NCBI GenBank assembly: GCA_033557465.1
Contig: CM066035.1
Span: forward strand, 918,664,235 to 918,728,234
Source: Ichthyophis bannanicus
Lineage: Eukaryota; Chordata; Amphibia; Gymnophiona; Ichthyophiidae
Length of the DNA: 64,000 bases
Direction of reading: 5' to 3'
Shown here: positions 32,198 to 41,027 of the stretch, piece by piece
Layout: each line of letters opens with the position of its first letter
How positions within the stretch are numbered: position 1 is the first letter of the stretch
The notes under the pieces: model-generated
Database searches by the model: none
What the model was told of the DNA's origin: nothing
Seen by the model: the letters and a program-made list of their open reading frames with translations, nothing else
Translations under genes and position numbers: made by a program

Positions 32198-34120
32198 ATG
32201 GCTGCCAGTGGCTTTAAGCGGTGTGGTCGGTGTGACCGAAATATGTCACTAACCGACACACACGACTTTTGCCTCCGCTGCCTGGGCCCGGATCATGAGG
32301 AACTGATCTGTGGGCCCTGCAGCAAACTGTCCTCGAAGGCGTTGAGAAGTCGGCGGCATCAGCGCGAGAGAATCTTCGCTGACCCCAGCCGTACCCGGAC
32401 CTCGTCGGAGGCCTCCGTGTCGAAAGGCTCCAGCTCGGACCGTCGCCGGAGCTCCTCCGACCGGGGTTCTCCCTCCGGGGACCATCGTCGGAAGAAAAAA
32501 CCCGCGAGGGCGGCGTCGGTGGACGCTCATGGCTCCGCGAGGGCCAGGTCGCATAGCCCCGACAGCCGCCCCGGGTCCTTGGAGAAGGAACACCTCCCGA
32601 AGCGACCTCGCCTGGAGTCGGAGATGCCTGCCCGGGTAAGTCCTGTAGTCCTTCTGGACTCGCCTCCGCGACAGCCGACGTCGGGCCCGACGCCGTCGGG
32701 GCCCGAGTCGGGGGCTGCTGGGTCACCTGAGCTCGGACTCAGGTTGACGGCCTTGGAGAGCAGACTGTCTGCCTTCATGGACCAGCAGCGGGCACTGCTC
32801 GCTGGCTTCGCTGGCGTCGCTGCCCCGACCGCCGGGACGTCGACGTCCAAGTCGACCCCGGAGACCGAGCCGATCCTCGAGTCGATGAGAACTCGAGTCG
32901 ATCCTCGGTCGAGGTCGCCCTCGGCCTCCCGTTCGGGACCGAGGTCGCCGACGCCGACTCCCTCGGCGTCGGGGCGGCTGGCGCCGCACCCTGCCCGGGC
33001 CGACCCCACCGAGTCCTCGTCGGAGTCGGTCTGGGAGTCTGAGGAGGAAGAGTCACCTGATTCTTTCCGGACTCGGTGTGTCCCATCGGACTCTCCGGAG
33101 ACCGAGCCTCGGAAGCAGTCCCCCCCGGAGGATGCCCGGTTCTCGGACTTCGTTAGGGATATGGCCAAGGCTTTGGCCTTCCCTGCGGATCCCGAGGAGG
33201 AGCCTCGAGCCGAAGAGCTCGACGCCCTCCAGTATGACTCTCCCGCGAGGGAACACTTTACTGTGCCGGTTCCTCCTATGCTGGAACGACTACTCTTCCG
33301 CATGTGGGAGAGTCCGGCCTCCTCGCCGGTCCTGAGCAAGCGGGTCGATTCTATCTATCGAGTCCGCAAGAGCCCTGGCTTTCAAAAGGCACAGCTGCCA
33401 CACCATTCCATGGTAGTGGAATCGGCCATGCATCGTCTTAAGAGCCAGAAGATGCACTCCTCGGTGCCTCCTGGAAGGGAGGCCCGTAACCTGGATGGCC
33501 TTGGCAAGAAGTGCTTCCAGGGCTCTATGCTCGCCTGTCGTGTCCAGACTTACCAGCTATACATGGGCATGTATCTCAGGGATCTGGCTAAAGAGCTAGC
33601 CGGATTCTCCGCTGGTCTCTCCGAGGAGCCCTTGCGGAGGTTCCTAGCCTTGTCCACGGGTATTCGGGAATGCTCAAAGTTCATGTCCCGAGCAGCCTAT
33701 GATGGCTTTGAAGCCTCGGCTCGAGTAGCCGCAGCCGGCATCGGTGCCCGCCGACAGGCTTGGCTTCAGTCGTCCGACCTTGAGCCCTGGGTACAGGACA
33801 AGTTGGTCGATGTCCCCTGCCGAGGCGAAAACCTCTTTGGCAAGCCCATGGCGGAAAAGGCTGCACAAATTGAGACTGAGACTCTCACCAGGACCAGGCT
33901 TTCTAGGAAGACCTCCGCCCCTTCCCAGAAAAAGAAGGGCTCGGGAAAAAAGTCCTTTTACCCGAGGAAGGCAGCTGCCTACAAACAATACCCCCATTAT
34001 CAGGCCCCTGCAGCTCCCCAACAGGGCCAGCAGGCCAAGGGACGGGGTAACGGGTCCCGTAGGCAGCAAGCCCCCAAGCCTGCACCACCAGCCCCTGCTC
34101 AGCAGGGTGGGGGTTTTTGA
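32198..34120 (+). CDS. DIRS D gag, intact 640 codons
   Basis: ATG at 32198 was chosen because sister copies begin at the same MAASGF/MATSGF. Residues 9-41 carry C9-x2-C12, H22, C25-x2-C28, H33 and C38-x2-C41, a zinc-binding-like array for nucleic acid. Residues about 45-300 are Ser/Arg/Pro-rich and acidic in patches. From about 310 a conserved helical region follows (FVRDMAKALAFP, YRVRKSPGFQK, YLRDLAKELAGF, AYDGFEASARVAA). The last ~80 residues are basic and Gln/Pro/Gly-rich, ending QQGGGF. No lesion is seen. The 3' end overlaps the pol frame (+1), which suggests frameshifting or reinitiation for pol. Structural function is inferred from position and family. Confidence 0.9.
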   Translation: MAASGFKRCGRCDRNMSLTDTHDFCLRCLGPDHEELICGPCSKLSSKALRSRRHQRERIFADPSRTRTSSEASVSKGSSSDRRRSSSDRGSPSGDHRRKKKPARAASVDAHGSARARSHSPDSRPGSLEKEHLPKRPRLESEMPARVSPVVLLDSPPRQPTSGPTPSGPESGAAGSPELGLRLTALESRLSAFMDQQRALLAGFAGVAAPTAGTSTSKSTPETEPILESMRTRVDPRSRSPSASRSGPRSPTPTPSASGRLAPHPARADPTESSSESVWESEEEESPDSFRTRCVPSDSPETEPRKQSPPEDARFSDFVRDMAKALAFPADPEEEPRAEELDALQYDSPAREHFTVPVPPMLERLLFRMWESPASSPVLSKRVDSIYRVRKSPGFQKAQLPHHSMVVESAMHRLKSQKMHSSVPPGREARNLDGLGKKCFQGSMLACRVQTYQLYMGMYLRDLAKELAGFSAGLSEEPLRRFLALSTGIRECSKFMSRAAYDGFEASARVAAAGIGARRQAWLQSSDLEPWVQDKLVDVPCRGENLFGKPMAEKAAQIETETLTRTRLSRKTSAPSQKKKGSGKKSFYPRKAAAYKQYPHYQAPAAPQQGQQAKGRGNGSRRQQAPKPAPPAPAQQGGGF

Positions 34121-36563
34121 CTCGCTCAGCATAGCCTCTCCCCCCCCGCTGGTTCCCCCCAGCACCGGAGGCCGGCTGGTTCACTTCGCCCACAGGTGGT
34201 CCAGCATCACCGCAGATGCCTGGGTGCTTCAGGTCGTGCGAGAGGGCTACCTTCTCCGCTTCCATCAGGTCCCTCCCTCCTATTTTCCGGGAGAGCCTCC
34301 GCGCCCCCCTCTGCACAGGGAGTTGCTCCTTCAGGAGTTAGCAGGTCTTCTGCAGGAACAGGCGGTGGAACCGGTGCCACACCACCTGAGAGGTCAAGGC
34401 TTCTATTCAAGGTATTTTCTGATACCAAAGAGAACAGGAGGCCTCAGACCCATCCTGGACTTGCGCAACCTCAACAAGTTCCTTGTGCGGGAGAAGTTCA
34501 AAATGCTTACCCTTGGAATCCTTCTGCCCTACCTCCAGCAGGGAGATTGGCTATGCTCCTTGGATCTAAAGGATGCCTACACGCACATCCTCATCCACCC
34601 AAGCCACCGCCAATACCTAAGGTTTGTGGTGGCAGGAAATCATTACCAGTACAGAGTACTGCCCTTTGGCCTGTCCTCCGCACCGCGAGTCTTCACAAAA
34701 TGTCTCGCGGTCGTGGCGGCCCATCTCCGGCTTCACGGCCTCTATGTCTTTCCGTACCTCGACGACTGGCTCATCAGAGCAGCGTCCGCTCAGGAGGTCA
34801 CCAACGCCACGTGCCGCACGGTGACTCTGCTGCAGCACTTGGGCTTTGTCATAAACTTCGCAAAGTCCACTTTGCTCCCCTCACAGGATCTCGAGTTCAT
34901 CGGCGCAAGGCTGCACACTCCTCAGGCGCGAGCGTACCTACCGCTCGACAGGGCTCAGCGGCTCATGGACCTAGCCGACCGCTTTCGCAGCCAGCCCCTG
35001 GTCTCCGCCAGGCGCTTCCTGAGACTGCTCGGCCATATGGCTTCCACCGTCCATGTGACCCCCAATGCCCGCCTGAATATGCGGTCTGCTCAATGGTGTC
35101 TCCGCCGGCAGTGGCGGCAAGCCACAGGCGGCCTAGCAGACCTTGTGCGCGTCTCCGAGCCGCTGGTCTCGTCTATCCGGTGGTGGCTCCGGCAGCCGAA
35201 CCTGATATTGGGAATGCCTTTCCAGTCACCTCAGCCGACCCGGGTGCTGACCACCGATGCATCTCTCCTGGGCTGGGGAGCACATTGCCAAGAGGCTCGT
35301 ACTCAGGGCCTCTGGACCAAGTGGGAGTCTGCTCAGCAGATCAACTTCCTGGAGCTCAGGGCGATCCGCCTAGCTCTCAGGGCCTTCTCCCACCTGACCT
35401 CCCAACAGTCCGTCCTTGTCCAGACGGACAATCAAGTTGCCATGTTCTACGTGAACAAGCAGGGAGGCACGGGCTCCTTCCTCCTCTGCCGGGAGGCACA
35501 GAAGCTCTGCTCTTGGGCCGTCAGTCACGGCATTCTCCTCAAGGCAGTTTATCTCCCGGGCCAAGAAAATTGCCTGGCGGACAAACTCAGCAGGGTCCTC
35601 CAGCCGCACGAGTGGCGTCTGGATCCCTTGATCGTTCAGAAGCTCTTCCTCAGGTGGGGCCTCCCCACGGTGGATCTCTTTGCCAGTCCTCACAACCGGC
35701 AACTTCCTCGCTTCTGCTCTCGTCAGCCACACCCCCTTCGGGTTGCGGCGGACGCCTTTCTGATCTCATGGTCGGGGAGCCCTTCTGTACGCTTTCCCTC
35801 CCATCCCGTTAGTCTCTCGGACTCTTTTCAAGGTTCTCCGAGACAAAGCCTTCATGATCCTGGTGGCCCCTCGCTGGCCCAGGCAGCCGTGGTTTCCGCT
35901 CCTGCTGCAACTGGCGGTGGAGGATCCAATCCCTCTGGGGGTACAACCGGATCTCCTCACCCAGGATCAGGGGTCCCTACTGCACCCCAACCTCCGGTCT
36001 CTCAACCTCATGGCCTGGCTGCTGAAAGGGTAGTCCTTGCTCCTCTTCTCTTGCCGGCGGAGGTGGAGGAGGTCGTCTTGGCTTCGCGACGGCCTTCTAC
36101 CCGCAAATGCTACGCCCTTAAATGGCGTCGCTTTGCAATCTGGTGTTCCCAACAGTCTCAGGATCCCTTCTCCTGCCCGGTGTCGGTGATCTTACAGTAC
36201 TTGCTACACCTCTCTAATCTGGGACTTAAGTCCAACTCCGTCAAAGTTCACCTCAGTGCTCTTTCAGCACATCATGTGCCAGTGGACGGCAGACCTCTCT
36301 CCAACGACCCTCTCGTAGCGAGGTTTCTCCGAGGTCTCCTTCTACTTAAACCACCTCTGCGCCCGCCAGCACCTGACTGGGACCTGAATGTGGTTTTACA
36401 GCGGATCACCTGTCCGCCTTTTGAACCTATGGCTACCTGTTCTCTCCGTTTTCTGTCTTGGAAAACACTGTTCTTGATAGCCCTCACTTCCGCTAGACGC
36501 GTAAGTGAATTGCAGGCCCTCGTGTCTGATCCCCTTACACTAGGTTCTACAAGAATAGGGTAG
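33744..36563 (+). CDS. DIRS D pol: RT-RNase H-methyltransferase, fused into the recombinase frame
   Basis: Open for 939 codons in +1 relative to gag. The true start is unknown, as the frame overlaps gag by ~370 nt. RT: LDLRNLNKFL, SLDLKDAYTHILIH (A), PFGLSSAPRVFTK (B), PYLDDWLIRA (C, YLDD at 34755-34766, residues 338-341), LGFVINFAKS (D). RNase H: TTDASLLGWGAHC (catalytic Asp about residue 505), INFLELRAIRLAL, VQTDNQVAMFYVNK, NCLADKLSR. Methyltransferase-like: TVDLFASPHNRQLPRFCSR, AADAFLISW. Near 35778 one extra C (compared with copy B) shifts translation, replacing the usual YAFPP...LLKG end by the overlapping recombinase frame. The original terminator is still visible at 36031-36033. Confidence 0.85.
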   Translation: MPADRLGFSRPTLSPGYRTSWSMSPAEAKTSLASPWRKRLHKLRLRLSPGPGFLGRPPPLPRKRRAREKSPFTRGRQLPTNNTPIIRPLQLPNRASRPRDGVTGPVGSKPPSLHHQPLLSRVGVFDSLSIASPPPLVPPSTGGRLVHFAHRWSSITADAWVLQVVREGYLLRFHQVPPSYFPGEPPRPPLHRELLLQELAGLLQEQAVEPVPHHLRGQGFYSRYFLIPKRTGGLRPILDLRNLNKFLVREKFKMLTLGILLPYLQQGDWLCSLDLKDAYTHILIHPSHRQYLRFVVAGNHYQYRVLPFGLSSAPRVFTKCLAVVAAHLRLHGLYVFPYLDDWLIRAASAQEVTNATCRTVTLLQHLGFVINFAKSTLLPSQDLEFIGARLHTPQARAYLPLDRAQRLMDLADRFRSQPLVSARRFLRLLGHMASTVHVTPNARLNMRSAQWCLRRQWRQATGGLADLVRVSEPLVSSIRWWLRQPNLILGMPFQSPQPTRVLTTDASLLGWGAHCQEARTQGLWTKWESAQQINFLELRAIRLALRAFSHLTSQQSVLVQTDNQVAMFYVNKQGGTGSFLLCREAQKLCSWAVSHGILLKAVYLPGQENCLADKLSRVLQPHEWRLDPLIVQKLFLRWGLPTVDLFASPHNRQLPRFCSRQPHPLRVAADAFLISWSGSPSVRFPSHPVSLSDSFQGSPRQSLHDPGGPSLAQAAVVSAPAATGGGGSNPSGGTTGSPHPGSGVPTAPQPPVSQPHGLAAERVVLAPLLLPAEVEEVVLASRRPSTRKCYALKWRRFAIWCSQQSQDPFSCPVSVILQYLLHLSNLGLKSNSVKVHLSALSAHHVPVDGRPLSNDPLVARFLRGLLLLKPPLRPPAPDWDLNVVLQRITCPPFEPMATCSLRFLSWKTLFLIALTSARRVSELQALVSDPLTLGSTRIG

Positions 36564-37069
36564 TCCTTCGGACTCACCCGAAATTTCTGCCTAAAGTGGT
36601 CTCCCCTTTTCACATCAATCAGGAGGTGGTACTTCCAACCTTCTTTCCCAGACCACACTCCAGCCGAGCTGAAACGGTCCGCCATACCCTGGACTGTAGA
36701 AGGGCATTGAACTTCTACCTTGACCATACGCGGGAGCACCGTAAAGCTGCTCAGCTTTTTGTGTCTTTTGACCCCAATAAATTGGGGCTCCCGGTCTCCA
36801 AGCGTACTCTGTCCATCTGGGTTGCGGACTGTATCTCTTGGGCTTATGGGGCAGCCGGACTCTCCTTAGAAAGTCGAGTCACGGCTCATTGCGTTCGGGC
36901 AAAGGCCACGTCAGTGGCTTACCTCCGCTCTGTTCCGCTGGCAGACATCTGCCGGGCCGCTACTTGGTCTTCGAGCCAGACTTTTGCGGTCCATTACTGT
37001 CTCGAGAGGGAGTCCCGTAGGGACAGTGCTTTCGGACAGGCAGTCCTCCGTAATCTCTTTGAGGTCTGA
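36040..37069 (+). pseudogene. DIRS D tyrosine recombinase, single-base frameshift
   Basis: The N-terminal part is read in the fused frame (AEVEEVVLASRRPSTRK, KCYALKWRRFAIW, LKSNSVKVHLSALSAHH, TSARRVSELQALVSD). Near 36530 a run of four C replaces the five C of copy B and breaks the frame, which then ends at 36563. The remainder stays open in the shifted frame to 37069: YKNRVVLRTHPKFLPKVV, AHCVRAKATS (HxxR), AATWSSSQTFAVHYCLE (Trp, Tyr), LFEV-stop. All catalytic positions are present. A homopolymer base-call error is a real alternative to mutation. Confidence 0.85.
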
Positions 37070-37205
37070 GCAACTCCTACCCTCCATCCCGGATGTGGGC
37101 TACCGGTGGGTGATAATTCAGCGAAGATTCTATCCTTCTGTGCTGCTGAGCTAGAGGGAGCTCATTTTTGTGCTTAGGGTCTCCGGTAGCCTTGAGCTTG
37201 GGAGT

Positions 37206-37304
37206 CCCATAAGTGAGGACTGACTTCCTGCTTGGTCCTGGAGAAAGCGTAGTTACTCACCTGTAACAGGTGTTCTCCAGGAGCAGCAGGAATCAGTCCT
37301 CACT
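37206..37304. repeat. DIRS D internal complementary region
   Basis: The first half (CCCATAAGTGAGGACTGACT to CCTGGAGA) is the reverse complement of the left tip at 31799-31838. The second half (AAGCGTAGTTACTCACCTG to CAGTCCTCACT) is the reverse complement of the right tip ending at 37579. Together they are complementary to the left and right tips joined in a circle. Both halves carry the private 'CATAAG' variant of copy D (others have CATATG), so the ICR and tips have evolved in concert. Confidence 0.95.
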
Positions 37305-37388
37305 ACCCTCCTCCTCCCCTTGGAGTTGCAATCGTCTGCTTATGTTCTTTTGCAAATTTTTATGCTGTCTTTTTTAGCTATGTCATCT

Positions 37389-37579
37389 GACTGGCTAAGA
37401 TGGCACCTTCGGGCGGGAAGAAGACGACCGCGCATGCGCGCTGCAATTCCCAAAGGCTTTCTTTGAAAGCTGGGGAAAATTGCTCCGCGAGGGCTCCGTC
37501 GGCGCCGACGTCACCCATAAGTGAGGACTGATTCCTGCTGCTCCTGGAGAACACCTGTTACAGGTGAGTAACTACGCTT
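37389..37579 (-). repeat. DIRS D right ITR
   Basis: Inverted copy of the left ITR from GACTGGCTAAGATGGCACC inward to CCCATAAGTGAGGACTG. The outermost ~60 bp differ from the left tip: TTCCTGCTGCTCCTGGAG, then the dyad CACCTGTTACAGGTG, then AGTAACTACGCTT. Non-identical outer tips are a feature of DIRS1-type elements. Confidence 0.9.
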
Positions 37580-38529
37580 ACTAGGCCCTGACTGATTTAA
37601 CAAAAAATAGTGGGTTCACATGTTAATTAGCCTTAATACAAAGAATTCCTTTCAGAAAATTTCCAGAAGTATTTCCTTTTCGTTCCTCCAGCTTAGTCCT
37701 CCACCACTGGGTAGTGCACCTCCTCCTGAAGCTTGGAGACTGGACCAATCAAAACTTGGCATCACTGGAAGTAGCCTGCTGGCATTCCCTTACAGCTCCA
37801 GTGTGTCCAGTCTCCAAGCAGCAGGAGGACTTAGTGAGCCTAGGTGATGGGCTCACTAGAGAAACAGATAAGGAGCTAGATAGACTTCTTAAATTTTCTT
37901 ACATTTCTTAAATTTTGAATTTGGCTTGGCATCACTCTGCCTTCTATGAGTGAGTGGGTCCCTTTCAGGGGACTGTTACTTTAAAAACAACATCCAAAAT
38001 AACTAAATTAAAGGGGGGAGCTCGTGTACTCCCTTGGGCTTTCCTCCTCCCCTGCCAAGCCGCAGCCCAGTTTAACGAAAGGCTGACTGCCTTGGGATCT
38101 CTGGCCCCAGGACTGATCGGGGCAGAGCTCCTGGTTGGGTACGCCACCGGCCTGCCTCTGTCCATCGGCAGCCTGCGGCTTTGTGCACAGCGTCCCTTTC
38201 CGGTCGGGCCTTACAATTTCGCTACCTACCGTGTTAGCGTGTGCGCTTCTCCCTCTCTCTGCTTCTTCGGGGCCGGAGAGGGCGTTTGGAGTGCTGGCCT
38301 TCCGGGAGTGATTGGGAGCTGTTCTTCGGTGCCCCGAGGGCTGCCGGCGCAGCGCGCCAAAACCCCATGTGGAGACGCGGCCATTTTGTGTTCGCGTCTC
38401 CTGCGGCCTTCAGGAGTCGGGCGGTATTTTAGCCACGGGCTCTGGGGCTTCCTTCGCATCCGGACTGCGGTCCAGGCACAGGTATTTTATTATTTTGCTA
38501 GGTTGGGTTTGTTTTTGTTTTTGCTTTTC

Positions 38530-39049
38530 TGTCTTTTTCTTCGCAAAAGGTGGTTCTCAGGCCGGTGCCTTCCTTTCTTCCTAAGGTATCATCTTCCTTT
38601 CACGTTAATCAGGTGGTTTCGCTTCCCGTCCTGCGGTCGGCAGGGGAGCAGGCTTCGGATCGGGGCCTTAGTCGCCTGGACATGAAGAGAGTGTTGCGCT
38701 GTTATTTGTCAGTCACCGAATCCTTCCGCAAATCGGATCGGTTATTTGTCCTATTTGGGGGCCCCAGGAAAGGAGAGGCTGCGGCGAAAGCTTCTATTTC
38801 CAGGTGGGTCAAGGAGGCAATTGTTTCAGCTTATCTGCTCCGATGGGTTTGAGAGCTCATTCGACTAGAGCGCAGGCGGCGTCCTGGGCGGAGCACAGTC
38901 TGGTTCCGCTGGTGGAGATTTGTAAGGCGGCGACGTGGTCGTCGTTGCATACGTTCAGTAAGCACTATCGCCTGGACGTTCTGGTGGCTAGGGATGCCTG
39001 TTTTGGTTCGGCAGTCTTGCGTGCCGGCTGGCAGGGTCCCTCCCATTAG
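38530..39049 (+). pseudogene. DIRS E recombinase catalytic fragment
   Basis: Begins with LRPVPSFLPKVSSSFHVNQV and continues RLDMKRVLRCYLSVTESF, LFVLFGGPRKGEAAAKAS, to a frame break near 38850. It resumes with RAHSTRAQAASWAEHSL (HxxR box), EICKAATWSSLHTFSKHYRLD (Trp, Tyr), ending WQGPSH-stop at 39049. The core-binding domain and Arg I are missing, so it cannot be active. It aligns with copy F 48680-49190. Confidence 0.8.
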
Positions 39050-39069
39050 TACTGCTCTGTTACATCCCA

Positions 39070-39162
39070 GTGGTGGAGGACTAAGCTGGAGGAACGAAAA
39101 GGAAATAGTAATTACACTTACCTGGTAATTATAGTTCCTTGAGTGACGACAGCTTAGTCCTC
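39070..39162. repeat. DIRS E internal complementary region
   Basis: GTGGTGGAGGACTAAGCTGG to GAACGAAAAGGAAAT is the reverse complement of the left tip. AGTAATTACACTTACCTGG to CAGCTTAGTCCTCA is the reverse complement of the right tip. Joined, they complement the circle junction. Confidence 0.9.
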
Positions 39163-39610
39163 ATGCCCGCCCTCAGCATTATAGCTTATCACGGCACGCG
39201 GTCCATCCTCGGATGGGCCATTACGGGTAAGTAATTCCGGTTGGTATCCAACTCTAAAGTTCAGTCGGGTTAGGTTGTCTGTTCCTTTCTTTCGCTGGCT
39301 CTCTGTGGCTCGGCAGGGGGGTGGACGGACTTCCCCTAGGGATCATTCTGTTGGCGTTTTGGGGAGGTTTCAAATTTGTTTAACTTTTGTGATGGTTTTT
39401 CAGTATTTAGCTACTTGTTTGTTGCTCTGTTGAGTCTGCTTTGTCAATAGTTCACTGGAGCTGTAAGGGAATGCCAGCAGGCTACTTCCAGTGATGCCAA
39501 GTTTTGATTGGTCCAGTCTCCAAGCTGCAGGAGGAGGTGCACTACCCAGTGGTGGAGGACTAAGCTGTCGTCACTCAAGGAACTACAATTACCAGGTAAG
39601 TGTAATTACT

Positions 39611-41027
39611 ATATACTCACAATTGCAGATCTCTCTCCACAAGTAACAGTCCCCTTTTCTAGTCCTTCAAGACTGAGGATCACAGAGCTCTGGTTGAGCT
39701 ATTTATGCCTGTGCTGCTGACGTAAGCTGTGACCAACTTCCTGGGTGATTAACAGTCCTTGCTTGGATAAAAGGAGTCTTTCAAATGGCCTTTTGACCTG
39801 CCACCTGGTGTTAACACCTATTGAAAATATTTCACAGGTCTCTTGCCCCCTAGGTAGAAGGCCTCTTTGTAAAGGTCTCTAGAAGACTTTATTTGTTGCT
39901 CAAAGAGTACCGACCCTGTTTTGCCTTTTGTGCTAAGCTATATTCTGATATGAATTAAATGCTCTTTGCTGCTCCTAGGCTCTAACTTATTATGAAATTT
40001 AAACTACAAGTTCTCTGCTGGGTTCTAAATTTAACCAGAAAGCTCTCTTCTGTGTTTTAAATTTAAACTAAAAGTACTTTGCTGATGCTAGGCTCTGAAT
40101 GGCTATTAAATTTAAACTACAAGCTCTCTGCTGAGTATGAAATGTAACCAGAAAGTTCTCTTCTGTGTTTTAAATTTAAACTTAAACTGCTGCTACTAGG
40201 CCCTGACTGATTTAACAAAAAATAGTGGGTTCACAGATTAATTAGCTTTAATACAAAGAATTCCTTTCAGAAAATTCCCAGAAGTATATACTCACAATTG
40301 CAGATCTCTCTCCAGAAGTAACAGTCCCCTTTTCTAGTCCTTCAAGACTAAGGATCACAGAGCTCTGGTTGAGCTATTTATGCCTGTGCTGCTGAGGTAA
40401 GCTGTGACCAACGTCCTGGGTGATTAACAGTCCTTGCTTGGATAGAAGGAATCTTTCAAAATGGCCTTTTGACCTGCCACCTGGTGTTAACACCTAATGA
40501 AAATGTTTCACAGGTCTCTTGCCCCCTAAGTAGAAGGCCTCTTTGTAAAGGTCTCTAGAAGACTTTATTTGTTGCTCAAAGAGTACTGACCCTGTTTTGC
40601 CTTTTGTGCTAAGCTATATTCTGATTTGATTTACATTATAGCTCTTTGCTGCTGCTAGGCTCTAACTTATTATGAAATTTAAACTACAAGCTCTCTGCTG
40701 GGTTCTAAATTTAGCCAGAAAGCTCTCTTCTGTGTTTTAAATTTAAACTAAAAGTACTTTGCTGATACGAGGCCCTGAGTGACTATTAAATTTAAACTAC
40801 AAGCTCTCTGCTGGGTATGAAATGTAACCAGATAGTTCTCTTCTGTGTTTTAAATTTAAACTTAAACTGCTGCTACTAGGCCCTGACTGATTTAACAAAA
40901 AATAGGGGGTTCACAGATTAATTAGCTTTAATACAAAGAATTCCTTTCAGAAAATTCCCAGAAGTATATACTCACAATTGCAGATCTCTCTCCAGAAGTA
41001 ACAGTCCCCTTTTCTAGTCCTTCAAGT
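39611..41027 (-). repeat. ~680-bp tandem array (two units plus a partial)
   Basis: Units start with ATATACTCACAATTGCAGAT at 39611, 40286 and 40966; the last is truncated at about 41027. Spacing is 675 and 680 bp. Each unit ends in two or three ~118-bp sub-repeats (TTTAAACTACAAGCTCTCTG, CTCTTCTGTGTTTTAAATTT). DIRS D and E inserted into the same array to the left. The array starts just upstream of the minus-strand CR1 ORF1, so tandem promoter units of a LINE 5' UTR are one explanation. No ORF is seen. Confidence 0.8.

Larger units (their letters stand above)
31799..37579 (+). mobile_element. DIRS copy D (5781 bp, nearly intact)
   Basis: The boundaries are exact. The left flank ...CTGCTGCT (31798) and right flank ACTAGGCCC (37580) rejoin to the uninterrupted array sequence at 40188-40205, so the insertion made no duplication or deletion. 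Contents: left ITR 31799-31959, gag 32198-34120, pol fused to the recombinase frame 33744-36563, recombinase C-terminal part to 37069, ICR 37206-37304, right ITR 37389-37579. Only two single-base lesions are apparent (near 35778 and 36530). It is the best representative of the family here and probably inserted recently. Confidence 0.95.
37671..39610 (+). mobile_element. DIRS copy E (internally deleted, second family)
   Basis: Exact boundaries: left flank ...CCAGAAGT (37670) and right flank ATATACTCAC (39611) rejoin to the array sequence GAAGTATATACTCAC at 40281-40295. The left tip is ATTTCCTTTTCGTTCCTCCAG and the right tip ends CCAGGTAAGTGTAATTACT. ITRs lie at 37671-37830 and 39445-39610; the ICR is at 39070-39162. 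Gag, RT, RNase H and the recombinase N-terminal half are deleted, and only a recombinase catalytic fragment remains. It must have been mobilised in trans. Same group as copy F. Confidence 0.9.

Noticed and set aside
32214..33339. Long ORFs antisense to DIRS D gag and pol (also opposite gag B at 20801-21697)
   Set aside because: GC-rich Ser/Arg codons in gag give open antisense frames. They have no homology or start context and mirror the sense coding.
33744..36563. A natural RT-recombinase fusion protein as a family trait
   Set aside because: Copies A, B, C and G keep a separate pol terminator. Only D lacks it, through one extra C, so it is a private lesion or base-call error.
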